Part shown: one piece after another, positions 17,101 to 25,179 of the stretch
Layout of the letters: the number at the start of each line of letters is the position of its first letter
Numbering within the stretch: the first letter of the stretch is position 1
NCBI RefSeq assembly: GCF_018531495.1
Contig: NZ_JAHDTI010000002.1
Span: 682,001-746,000, forward strand
Direction of reading: 5' to 3'
Origin: Nonomuraea sediminis
GTDB taxonomy: Bacteria; Actinomycetota; Actinomycetes; Streptosporangiales; Streptosporangiaceae
DNA length: 64,000 nucleotides
Made by a program: the position numbers and the translations under genes
The notes under the pieces: model-generated
Told to the model about the DNA's origin: nothing
The model's database searches: none
The model's input: only the letters and a program-made list of their open reading frames with translations

Positions 17101-20100
17101 ACCAGTACGTCCGCTACTCCACCACCGACTTCGGCGCGGTCGACGAGGGCTTCCCGCGCCCGGCAGCCGAATTCGGCGAGCTCGGCTTCCAGGGCAAGGA
17201 CGGCGCCTTCCACGCCTTCGCCGGCGCGGACTTCGCCGGCGCGCCCGCCGCCCTCACCGGCCCGCCGGACGCGGCGTTCGCCGACGCCACCGGCGTGTAC
17301 GTGTTCAAGGGCGGCCACGTCGCCCGGCACACCGCCGCGCTGGAGAACGAGGACCTGCACGTCGACGACGGCTTCCCGGTGAAGATCGAGACCCGCTTCC
17401 CCACCGTGCCCGCCGAGTTCGAGAGCGGGGTCGAGGCGGCCTTCACCGACGCCGGCGGGGTGCTGCACCTGTTCAAGGACGGCCGTACGGTCGCCCTCAA
17501 GGGAAGCGCCGAGGTGGTCGCGACGGCCACCCGCTGGGGCACGATGCCGCAGGCGTTCCCCAGCGAGCACGTGGACTCCGCCTTCGTCGGCCTGGACGGG
17601 CGGACCTACCTGTTCAGCGGCGGGACCTACATCCGGTACTCCTCGGCCGACTACTCGCGGGTGGACCTGGGATACCCCCGGGCGATCTCCCCCGACTGGG
17701 GCGGGCTGACCGGCGTGGACGCCTCGTTCGTGCTCGACGGGGAGACCTACCTGTTCGGCGGCGGCCAGTACGTCCGCTACTCGACCGGGGACTACTCCAA
17801 GCCGGACGAGGGCTACCCGCAGCCCATGCCCGGAAATTTCTGGAACCTACCGGACTCGTTCGGCACCACCGTGGATGCCGTCTTCACCGGCGAGGACGGC
17901 CTCACCTACCTCTTCCGCCAGGACCGCTATGTCGTCTTCGACGCACGGCGACGCTGGTGGTCGGCGCCCAGGAAGCTCTCCGAGGACTGGGACAGCCTGC
18001 CCTTCCCCTCGGTCGACGCCGCCTTCGTCGGTCGCGACGGCCGGACGTACGTGTTCTCCGGACGCCAGTACGTCCGCTACACCACCGGCGACCACAGCCG
18101 CGTGGACGACCGCTATCCCGCCCCCGTCGCCGCCTTCTGGGGCCGGGCGCGCAACAACCTGGCCAGGACCGGGAGGGTCGACGCGGCGCTGCCGCTGGAC
18201 GGGCACACCTACCTGTTCTCCGGCGACCAGTACATCCGCTACACCGGGACCGTCGCCGACCTCGGCTACCCGCGCGCCGTCGCGGACCTGAAGGCCGAGC
18301 CGCGGCTGGCCAACCTGGCCGTCGAGCTGGACGGCGTGGACGCGGCCTTCGCCGACAAGGGCAACGTCTACCTCCTGCGCGGGACGACCTGCCACGTGGT
18401 GTCCGAATCGCTCTACCGCGTCTACGACGCGCCCGACGTGGGCTGCGCGTACGTCGAGGACGGCGTCATGCTCGTCGAGGGGAAGGCCGGCTGGCGCCGG
18501 CACAGCGGGATCGAGGCGCTCGGCGTCGTCACCGGTCCGGTCCGGCCGCGGGCGTTGCGGGATGTGCCCGAGCAGTTCAGGTCGGGGCTCGACGCGGTGC
18601 TGCACGGCACCGATGAGGCGATCTATCTCTTCAAAGGGGAAAGCTGCTACAACACCCTGCTCGACCGCGCCTACCCGGTCAGCGAGGCCTGGGGCCGCCC
18701 GCGCGGGCTCGGCCCGATCGACGCGGCGTTCGCCGGCAGGGACGGCAAGACCTACCTCTTCAGCGGCCGCCAGTACAGCGACGGCGGACCGCCGCGCGAC
18801 ATCGCCGACGTCTGGGGCGGGCTGACCGGCGTCGCGATCGCCTACGTCTGGCAGGACGCGACCTACCTGTTCGAGCCGCCGGCTGAAGACGGCACGATGC
18901 GCTACCTCGTCTACTCCGGCACCGACTACACCGCTCCCGACCCCGGGTACCCCCGCACGACCGACGCCGGGTTCTGGAACATCCGGCAGGTGCCGCGGGC
19001 GGTGCTGCCGGTGGGCGACACGCTCGTGCTGCTCGGCGCGCGGACCTACACGCTGACCGACGGCTCGCTCCCCCGGCCGACCGGCCTGCTCTGGCGCGGC
19101 TTCGAGGCGTTCGAGGAGGACCTGACGGCCGCCTACACCGACGCGGACGGCACGGCGTACTTCTTCTTCGGCGAGCGGCGCACGCGCTACGCCGACGGCG
19201 CGTTCGGCCCGCTCACCCATCCGGCCGCGGACGGGTTCACCCGCGTGGACGCGGCCTTCACGAACCAGGGCCGCACCTACGTCTTCAGCGGCGACCGCTA
19301 CGCCCGCTACTCGCTGGACGACTACCTCTACGCCGACCCCGGCTACCCCAAGCCCATCTCCGGAAATCTCCGCAAGGAGTTCCCCGGGCTGCCGGAGAGC
19401 TTCGAGGACGAGCTCACCACGATCGACGCGGTCGTGGGCGACCGGCGCAACGTCCACCTGTTCATGGGCGGCCGCTGCCACGTGGTGTCCCGCACGCTCA
19501 CCGCGGCCTACGAGAACCTCCCCGGCCGCACCCGCCCGCTGACCGGCCGCATCGACGCCGCCCTGGTCATCGGCGAGCACACCTACCTGCTGTCCGGCGA
19601 CCGCTACACCCGCTACACCGGCGACGACTACACCACGCCCGACGACGGCTATCCGCGCGCGATCGCCTCCGACCTGGCCACCGACCTGGGCGTCGCCACG
19701 CTGCCCGCCGAGTTCGAGTACGGCGTGGACGCCGGGTTCGCGGGCGGCGGCATCCACCTGTTCAAGAACGGCCGCTACCTGCGCGCCGACCGGCCGCAGG
19801 CCCCGGCTCCGCAGTGGGGCCGCGTCCGGTCCGCCTTCGACGGCGGCCTCGACGCCGCCTTCGCCGCGCCGACCGGCGAGGTGTACGCCTTCCGCGGCGA
19901 CCAATTCGTCCGCTACACCCACGACCTGGACTTCGCCGACCCCGGCTTCCCCCGCACGATCAAGGACGACTGGGGCGATCTGCCGGTCCACTTCGAAACC
20001 GGGCTCGACGCGGCCTTCACCCTCGCCGGGCAGACCTACCTGGTCAAGGGCGAGGAGTACGTCTCCGGGTACCGGCTGGCCCGCCGGGTGCGCGAGGGCT

Positions 20101-23100
20101 GGGCCGACACCGCCGACTACCGGCTGGCCGACATCTCCACGATCATCCGCTTCGCCGCGCTCAACCAGGCGCTCGGCGCCGCCCTGACCACCCGCGACGA
20201 GGATCCGTACGCCACGATGGCGGGCCTGTTCGGCTGGGACAAGACCGAGCTGATGTGGGTGCAGCGCACCATGCCGTCCACCTCCGACATGGACTTCGCG
20301 CTCAAGGCGGTCGAGCTGTTCGCGTTGTCGCGCCGGGTCGGCGCGCCCCCGTCCAAGCTCGCCGCGGTCACCGGCGACCCGGTCCTCACCCTCGAACGCG
20401 ACGCGCTGCTGTCGGCCGTGCTGGCCGGCCTCGGCCTGCACGACTCCGCCGACCTGTACGAGAAACTGCTGATCGACGTCGACATGGGCGCCAAGGGCGT
20501 CACCTCCACGATCCGCGAGGCGATCGCGGCGGTCCAGCTCTACCTGCACCGCTACCTGCTCGACCTGGAGCCCGGCGGCGACGAGGCCGACCGGGAGCGG
20601 CTGCACCGCTGGTGGGCGTGGATGAAGAACTACCGGGTGTGGGAGGCCAACCGGAAGGTCTTCCTCTACCCGGAGAACTACCTGCGGCCGGAACTGCGCG
20701 ACACGAAGACGCCCGGCTTCGTGGAACTGCAGAACGATCTCCTGCAGTCCGGGATCACCTCGGCCACCGCGCAGCGGGCCTACAAACGCTACCTGGACGA
20801 ATACACCGAGGTCTCGCGCCTGGCGATCGCGGGCGGCTACGTCGACTCGGCCGAGCAGGGCGTGCGCAGCCTGGTGCTGTTCGGCCGGACCCGCACCGAG
20901 CCGCGCCGCTACTACTACCGGCACGCCACCTTCCGCGACGGCGACAAGCTGGCCGCCACCTGGGGTCCATGGCTGAAGGTCGACGTGCAGATCGACGCCG
21001 AACGCGTCCACCCCGTCCGCGCCTTCGACCGCACGTTCGTCTTCTGGGCGAGCGTGGAGAACCTCCCTGCCGACAAACCGGACAGCACAACGATCGTGGC
21101 CACCAAACAGGGCGACACCCAGCAGGTGTCCGCGCCGGCCGTACGGCGCTGCGTGAAGATCTACTACTCCTTCCTCAACCTGAACCAGGAGTGGGTGCCC
21201 GCCCAGGTCCTGGCCACCGGCGCGCCCACCACCGAGGTGATCAACCAGGTCGTCCTGGCCGTACGGCCCGGCACGCTGTCGGACTCCGATCACGGCGCGA
21301 TCGTCGTCTCCTACGTCGCCCTGACCCCGAAGGGGAGCTCCGCCGGCTCCTACGCGCTGACCCCCGAGCTCTACACGGTCAAGCAGGCCCTCATCGTGAT
21401 GCCGCCGCAGCCGGGAGACGTCACCACGATCTTCGACGATCCGGTGGACCCTTCCTCCGTCGTCTGGTTCAACCGCCCCGCCGGGTTCGGCGACGGCTCG
21501 TGGTTCAGCGTGGACCACAAGGGCGGCAGCTTCCTGTGCCGGCCGCTCATCCCCGCACCGCTGGACCCGCCGGCGCGGCACACCTTCAAGACCAGCAGCG
21601 GCTTCCCGTCCTGGGACCGGGTGGACGCGGCCGTGGAGCTGCCCAGCGGCCTGCGGATCTTCTTCGACAACACGACGGGCCGCTACACGACCCTGCAGCC
21701 GGGGCGCACCCGGGTCGACAAGATCCAGAACATCCCGGCGCGCTGGGGCTTCACCGAGCCGCCCACGCATACGCCGCCCGCCCGCCCGCGCGCGGGGACG
21801 CCCGCCGTACCGCCGAAGAAGGTCGTCGGCTGGACCAGGGTCGACGCGGCCTGGGTGGAGCAGGGCCGCTACCTGTTCATCACGGGCGGCAAGCTGCTGG
21901 CCCGCTACACGCTGCGCCCGGACGGCTCGGTGCCCCAGGTGGTCGACGCCGGGTACCCCAAGCCGATCCCGAAGGCGGTCACCGCCGTCTTCCGCGGGTT
22001 CGCCTTCAGCGGCGCCGACTACGCCCGGGTCGCCGACTGGCAGTTCCATCCCACCGCCGGGAACTGGGGCGAACTGCCCGAAGGGATCACCGGTGCGCTG
22101 GAGACCGCGACCGACCTGCATCTGTTCTTCGGCACCGAGCTCGCCACCTACCCGAAGAAGGACGGCAGGCCGTACCTGTCCGCGGAGGTGCCGCACGACA
22201 TCGTCCGGCTGACCACGAGCACCGCCTACAAGCTGAACCAGCGGCTGCTGTCAGGCGGGGTGGCCGCGCTGCTCGACACCGCCATGCAGGAGACCGACGA
22301 ACTGCCCGCCTTCGACACCAGACGCTCGGACGCCACGACGATCCGGGTGCGCCCGGATCGGGTGGTCCCGGCCTGGCTGCCCGGCCGCTCCCACCTGGAC
22401 TTCCACAGCGCCAACGGCATCTACTACTGGGAGATCTTCTTCCACGCGCCGCTGCTCATCGCGCAGTCGCTCAACGCCGCCCAACGCTTCGAGGAGGCCA
22501 GGACCTGGTACGAGTACGTCTTCGACCCGACCAGGTCCGACCAGTACTGGCGCTTCCTGCCCTTCCTCGGCGCCGACCCCGGCGCGCTGGCCCACGCGCT
22601 GCGCGCCGAGAACAACCCCGCGCTCGACCACGCGATCGCGCTGCTCGACTCGCTCGTGCCGGTCTTCCGCGGCATCGGCCTGCTCAGCGACGACCAGCGG
22701 CGGCAACTGGCCGACCTGGTGCAACTGCCGCCGAGCGAGGACCTGGCGGTGGCCGCCGAGCTCGGCAAGATCTACGACCTGATGGGCGGCAGGGCCGGGC
22801 TGCTCGACGCCTACCGCGACGACCCCTTCGACCCTCACGCGATCGCGGCGCTGCGGCCGGTGGCCTACCGGCGGGCGGTCGTGGCCGGCTACATCGACAA
22901 CCTGATCGACTGGGGCGACCTGCTGTTCCGGCAGTACACGATGGAGAGCGTCGACGAGGCCAGGATGCTCTACATCTTCGCCCACGACCTGCTCGGCGAC
23001 CGCCCGGAGAACCTCGGGCCGCTCCCGCTGCCTGCCACCACCTCCTTCCGCTCGCTGGAGAAGGTGCCCTTCGCCGACGAGCTGGTCCGGGTGCATTCCA

Positions 23101-25172
23101 GCGTGGCCGACCCGTACTTCTTCACGCCGGTCAACGGCGCGCTCGAGGGCTACTGGGACCTGGTGGCCGACCGGCTCACCAAGATCCGGGCCTCGCTCGA
23201 CATCATGGGGGTGGCCAGGCCGCTGCCGCTGTTCGAGCCGCCGATCGACCCGATGGCGCTGGTCGAGCGGGTCGCCGCCGGCGGGGCGGCCGACCTGTTC
23301 GCCGCGCCGCCCGTGGAGGTGCCGCATCAGCGCTTCGCCGCCTCGCTCCGCAGGGCGCAGGAGCTGGCCGACCGGGCGCGCGACTTCGGCTCGGCCCTGC
23401 TCGAGGCGCTGGAACGGCGCGACGGCGAGTCGCTTCAGCTCCTGCAGGAGACGCAGGAGGCGGTGCTGCTCGACCTGACCCGCGCGATCAAGCAGGCGCA
23501 GGTCACGGCGGCCGAGGCGAACCTGGCCGCGACGGCCGCCGGACGCGACGCGGCCCAGTGGCGGGTCGGCTACTACGAGCAGATCATCGCCGAGGGCCTC
23601 TCGCCGCTGCAGGAGGCCCAGGTCGCGATGATGGCGCTGGGAGCGGCGGCGCACCTGACCGCCGGCGGCCTGAAGATCGGCGCGGCGATCGCGCACGGCG
23701 TCCCGCAGTCGCTCATCGGCCCGTTCATCATGGGCGAATCCATCGGCGGCGACCAGATCGGCGACGCCCTGGAGACCGGCGCCGAGGTCTCGGAGTCCCT
23801 CGGCGAAGGCCTGTCCATGCTCGGGGAGGTCCTCGGCGTGCGGGCCGATCAGGAACGCCAGGCCCAGGACTGGGAGCTCCAGCGCGACCTGGCCAAGCAG
23901 GACGTCACGCAGGCCGCCCACCAGGTGGCCGGGGCCGAGGCGCAACTCGCCGCCGCGCAGCGCGAGCTCGAGGTGCACCTGAAGCAGATCGCCAACCAGG
24001 AGGCGGTGACGGCGTTCCTGCGCGAGAAGTTCACCGGGGCCCAGCTGTACCAGTGGATGGCCGACCGCATGTCGGAGCTCTACTTCGCCGCGTACGGCAT
24101 GGCCTACGACGCGGCCCGCGCGGCCGAACGCGCCTACCACTTCGAGCGCGGCAGCTGCGAGACCATGATCAAGCCGGTCTACTGGGACAGCCGCCGCAAC
24201 GGCCTGCTCGCCGCCCAGTCACTCACCCACGACCTGGACCGGCTCGGCAAGGCCTACGCCGACGCCGACGCCAGACGGCTGGAGATCACCCGCAGGACCT
24301 CGCTGCTGGAACTCGACCCGGTCGCGCTGCTGACCCTGCGTGCCACCGGAACGTGCGAGTTCGCCCTCACCGAGGAGTTCCTCGACCACGACTTCCCCGG
24401 CCACTACCGCCGCCAGCTCCGCGCCATGGCCGTGAGCTTCGTGGACGCCGAAGGCCGGACCGTGACCGTGAACGCGGGGCTCAGCCAGACCTCGCACCGC
24501 ACGGTCCTGTCCGCCGACCCGAAGGCCGTGCAGTACCTGCTCGACCCCAAGGGCACGCCACCCGAGTCGGTGCGCGCCGACTGGCGGGCCGGGCAGCGGA
24601 TCGCGGTCTCGCACGTGCCGGACGGGTACGAGAACAACGGCCTGTTCGAGCTGCGCTACGACGACGAGCGCTACCTGCCCTTCGAGGGCACCGGCGCGGT
24701 CTCGACCTGGCGCCTGGACCTGCCGGGCCTGCGCACCTCCGACCGTCCCGAGTTCTACGACGTGCTCGTCACGGTCCGCTACAGCGCCGAGCACGGCGGC
24801 GACACGTTCGCCAACACCGTCAGAGGCCTGCTCAAGCCCTACCCGGCGGCGAAGTTCTTCGACGTCGCCGCCGACTTCCCCGACGCGTGGGACGACTTCG
24901 ACGGCACCCTCACCCTGCCCATCACCCCCGACACCCTCCCCGACCTGTACGGCAGGCAGATCACCGCCCTCTACCCCGCCTACGGCCTGACCGAGGAGGG
25001 CGCGGCGCAGTTCTCGCTGAACGGCACCGCGCTCCCCGACGGCCGCCTGGTCCCGACGCCCGGCCTCACCGTCTCCGACAGCGGCCTGGCGCTCACCTTC
25101 TCCGGCGACCGCGAGGCCCTGCTCGGCCTCGGCCTGGTCGTCACCTATCGCGCCGGCATCCGCGGAAAGTGA
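14130..25172 (+). CDS. Tc-toxin A subunit (TcA-like) with hemopexin repeats
   Basis: A 3680-residue protein expected to act as the receptor-binding, pore-forming subunit of a Tc (ABC-type) injection toxin. Start ATG 14130 follows AAAAGGGGA (14116-14123). Residues about 20-120 match the VRP1/TcA N-terminus (SPAAYLVDLLRLLDEE, LDRRSDIQDILLDAQNT). Residues about 878-1985 hold more than 20 hemopexin-type repeats. The neuraminidase-like domain begins near 2161 (WWAWMKNYRVWEANRKVFLY). The shell/pore block includes YYWEIFFHAPLLIAQSLNAA near 2764. A hydrophobic segment near 3162-3207 is the probable pore tip. Residues about 3392-3680 match the TcB-binding domain (VALLTLRATGTCEFALTEEF). No signal peptide is seen, as for known TcA. 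TcdA1-like subunits are about 2500 residues; the excess is mainly the hemopexin array. The effector-like gene follows after 7 nt. Confidence 0.93.
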   Translation: MRELTNYELLFGDLDFRQGDEARSVTSPAAYLVDLLRLLDEEIDGATLLDRRSDIQDILLDAQNTSTERPYLEVVVEILKKIVGDKPYEQLRTAQYPFDKPFQLAYEQLGVFLKERGVGREELPRLFGAAVDVLAAEALGLSPEMVDVVTVPRPNERDQREFYKTQKLTDLEDVERFRATVGLTEVELTELLAGTFTGVKGRLRVTLDWLDRVNRFVRLARRTGLAFGDLDLVLHTCCGDQLNLGALRVLAAVRHVAETMELPIDVVVSLAYPAQPATVAPEVGAAELDRVRARFAEAHVASPAPQALQRAARLMTALGTTADELFDLLKVMDGTVPVPFAMNRGLQDCRVILAEPEVESGLWLAQALPPLVRWMRANGLSAQDLADFAGGPADHAKEDKQLAAALEERLAAVRSGPQLFVSPRFSRRASRAIFDALPGATPYAALVGMADVTKADFLGLGLGDPIAVKIFTNLVLRGYLTADGSLVEEPRELAGDFAAYRDKVADLLTRLGDFCYPSDLESLPELTQQQRDELYDNLAYNGYLGQGGEILDADVRHVNAELEDVAEPVVELIRSRAATYAAEPLKIDLGFEIDGLLDNLEFNGHIDADGHYRDKRRLAELDYAEFALAAAFEPRKADILYAIQRQLALRRAELCTFLPEAFSEIADNAAAQRVIDAGWVDLPVTIGRVQAIEREQRRYRLDPDKLLDLGFTEEERDGLLTLLYQAGDLNESLAIPEDRLEFFCEPTSVLDFNLPGMTDFIEDVFALMHAAAPELRAGTEEIAAAIAAQHKRQEAALLAVAQEAFGVPATIVRAICAAMDAELTDLIGSPGLVQRRVRAFARLAAKAGLSAAEIGIAFDDLKLAARFPEPLALPAGVGRIDALLESADGYTYLFSGGAYWRYKDRAVVDSFPVSALHKELRGVDAAFKHPSGAEWLVSGSRAYVREPGGTRWAARDQAWGRVKDAFTDPKGGKIRAALVDEEGRTYLFCGDQYVRYSTTDFGAVDEGFPRPAAEFGELGFQGKDGAFHAFAGADFAGAPAALTGPPDAAFADATGVYVFKGGHVARHTAALENEDLHVDDGFPVKIETRFPTVPAEFESGVEAAFTDAGGVLHLFKDGRTVALKGSAEVVATATRWGTMPQAFPSEHVDSAFVGLDGRTYLFSGGTYIRYSSADYSRVDLGYPRAISPDWGGLTGVDASFVLDGETYLFGGGQYVRYSTGDYSKPDEGYPQPMPGNFWNLPDSFGTTVDAVFTGEDGLTYLFRQDRYVVFDARRRWWSAPRKLSEDWDSLPFPSVDAAFVGRDGRTYVFSGRQYVRYTTGDHSRVDDRYPAPVAAFWGRARNNLARTGRVDAALPLDGHTYLFSGDQYIRYTGTVADLGYPRAVADLKAEPRLANLAVELDGVDAAFADKGNVYLLRGTTCHVVSESLYRVYDAPDVGCAYVEDGVMLVEGKAGWRRHSGIEALGVVTGPVRPRALRDVPEQFRSGLDAVLHGTDEAIYLFKGESCYNTLLDRAYPVSEAWGRPRGLGPIDAAFAGRDGKTYLFSGRQYSDGGPPRDIADVWGGLTGVAIAYVWQDATYLFEPPAEDGTMRYLVYSGTDYTAPDPGYPRTTDAGFWNIRQVPRAVLPVGDTLVLLGARTYTLTDGSLPRPTGLLWRGFEAFEEDLTAAYTDADGTAYFFFGERRTRYADGAFGPLTHPAADGFTRVDAAFTNQGRTYVFSGDRYARYSLDDYLYADPGYPKPISGNLRKEFPGLPESFEDELTTIDAVVGDRRNVHLFMGGRCHVVSRTLTAAYENLPGRTRPLTGRIDAALVIGEHTYLLSGDRYTRYTGDDYTTPDDGYPRAIASDLATDLGVATLPAEFEYGVDAGFAGGGIHLFKNGRYLRADRPQAPAPQWGRVRSAFDGGLDAAFAAPTGEVYAFRGDQFVRYTHDLDFADPGFPRTIKDDWGDLPVHFETGLDAAFTLAGQTYLVKGEEYVSGYRLARRVREGWADTADYRLADISTIIRFAALNQALGAALTTRDEDPYATMAGLFGWDKTELMWVQRTMPSTSDMDFALKAVELFALSRRVGAPPSKLAAVTGDPVLTLERDALLSAVLAGLGLHDSADLYEKLLIDVDMGAKGVTSTIREAIAAVQLYLHRYLLDLEPGGDEADRERLHRWWAWMKNYRVWEANRKVFLYPENYLRPELRDTKTPGFVELQNDLLQSGITSATAQRAYKRYLDEYTEVSRLAIAGGYVDSAEQGVRSLVLFGRTRTEPRRYYYRHATFRDGDKLAATWGPWLKVDVQIDAERVHPVRAFDRTFVFWASVENLPADKPDSTTIVATKQGDTQQVSAPAVRRCVKIYYSFLNLNQEWVPAQVLATGAPTTEVINQVVLAVRPGTLSDSDHGAIVVSYVALTPKGSSAGSYALTPELYTVKQALIVMPPQPGDVTTIFDDPVDPSSVVWFNRPAGFGDGSWFSVDHKGGSFLCRPLIPAPLDPPARHTFKTSSGFPSWDRVDAAVELPSGLRIFFDNTTGRYTTLQPGRTRVDKIQNIPARWGFTEPPTHTPPARPRAGTPAVPPKKVVGWTRVDAAWVEQGRYLFITGGKLLARYTLRPDGSVPQVVDAGYPKPIPKAVTAVFRGFAFSGADYARVADWQFHPTAGNWGELPEGITGALETATDLHLFFGTELATYPKKDGRPYLSAEVPHDIVRLTTSTAYKLNQRLLSGGVAALLDTAMQETDELPAFDTRRSDATTIRVRPDRVVPAWLPGRSHLDFHSANGIYYWEIFFHAPLLIAQSLNAAQRFEEARTWYEYVFDPTRSDQYWRFLPFLGADPGALAHALRAENNPALDHAIALLDSLVPVFRGIGLLSDDQRRQLADLVQLPPSEDLAVAAELGKIYDLMGGRAGLLDAYRDDPFDPHAIAALRPVAYRRAVVAGYIDNLIDWGDLLFRQYTMESVDEARMLYIFAHDLLGDRPENLGPLPLPATTSFRSLEKVPFADELVRVHSSVADPYFFTPVNGALEGYWDLVADRLTKIRASLDIMGVARPLPLFEPPIDPMALVERVAAGGAADLFAAPPVEVPHQRFAASLRRAQELADRARDFGSALLEALERRDGESLQLLQETQEAVLLDLTRAIKQAQVTAAEANLAATAAGRDAAQWRVGYYEQIIAEGLSPLQEAQVAMMALGAAAHLTAGGLKIGAAIAHGVPQSLIGPFIMGESIGGDQIGDALETGAEVSESLGEGLSMLGEVLGVRADQERQAQDWELQRDLAKQDVTQAAHQVAGAEAQLAAAQRELEVHLKQIANQEAVTAFLREKFTGAQLYQWMADRMSELYFAAYGMAYDAARAAERAYHFERGSCETMIKPVYWDSRRNGLLAAQSLTHDLDRLGKAYADADARRLEITRRTSLLELDPVALLTLRATGTCEFALTEEFLDHDFPGHYRRQLRAMAVSFVDAEGRTVTVNAGLSQTSHRTVLSADPKAVQYLLDPKGTPPESVRADWRAGQRIAVSHVPDGYENNGLFELRYDDERYLPFEGTGAVSTWRLDLPGLRTSDRPEFYDVLVTVRYSAEHGGDTFANTVRGLLKPYPAAKFFDVAADFPDAWDDFDGTLTLPITPDTLPDLYGRQITALYPAYGLTEEGAAQFSLNGTALPDGRLVPTPGLTVSDSGLALTFSGDREALLGLGLVVTYRAGIRGK
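16762..20080 (+). repeat. Array of more than 20 hemopexin-type repeats inside the TcA gene
   Basis: Units of about 45-50 residues recur, with consensus TYLFSGDQYVRYSTGDYS then PDEGYPRPI and a Trp-Gly spacer. Examples read YLFSGGTYIRYSSADYSRVD, YVFSGRQYVRYTTGDHSRVD and YVFSGDRYARYSLDDYLYAD. Four such units make one four-bladed propeller, so the array could form five or six propellers. Additional weaker units occur inside the following neuraminidase-like region (about 21600-22160). Hemopexin propellers bind protein or glycan ligands, so this is the likely receptor-recognition part. Confidence 0.88.
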
Positions 25173-25179
25173 GAGCACG

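Noticed and set aside
17847..22196. A very long open frame (about 1450 codons) on the minus strand opposite the TcA gene, plus others opposite its 5' and 3' parts
   Set aside because: Composition is the mirror of GC3-biased codons on the other strand, with no domain signal, no ribosome-binding site and no continuity with neighbouring genes.
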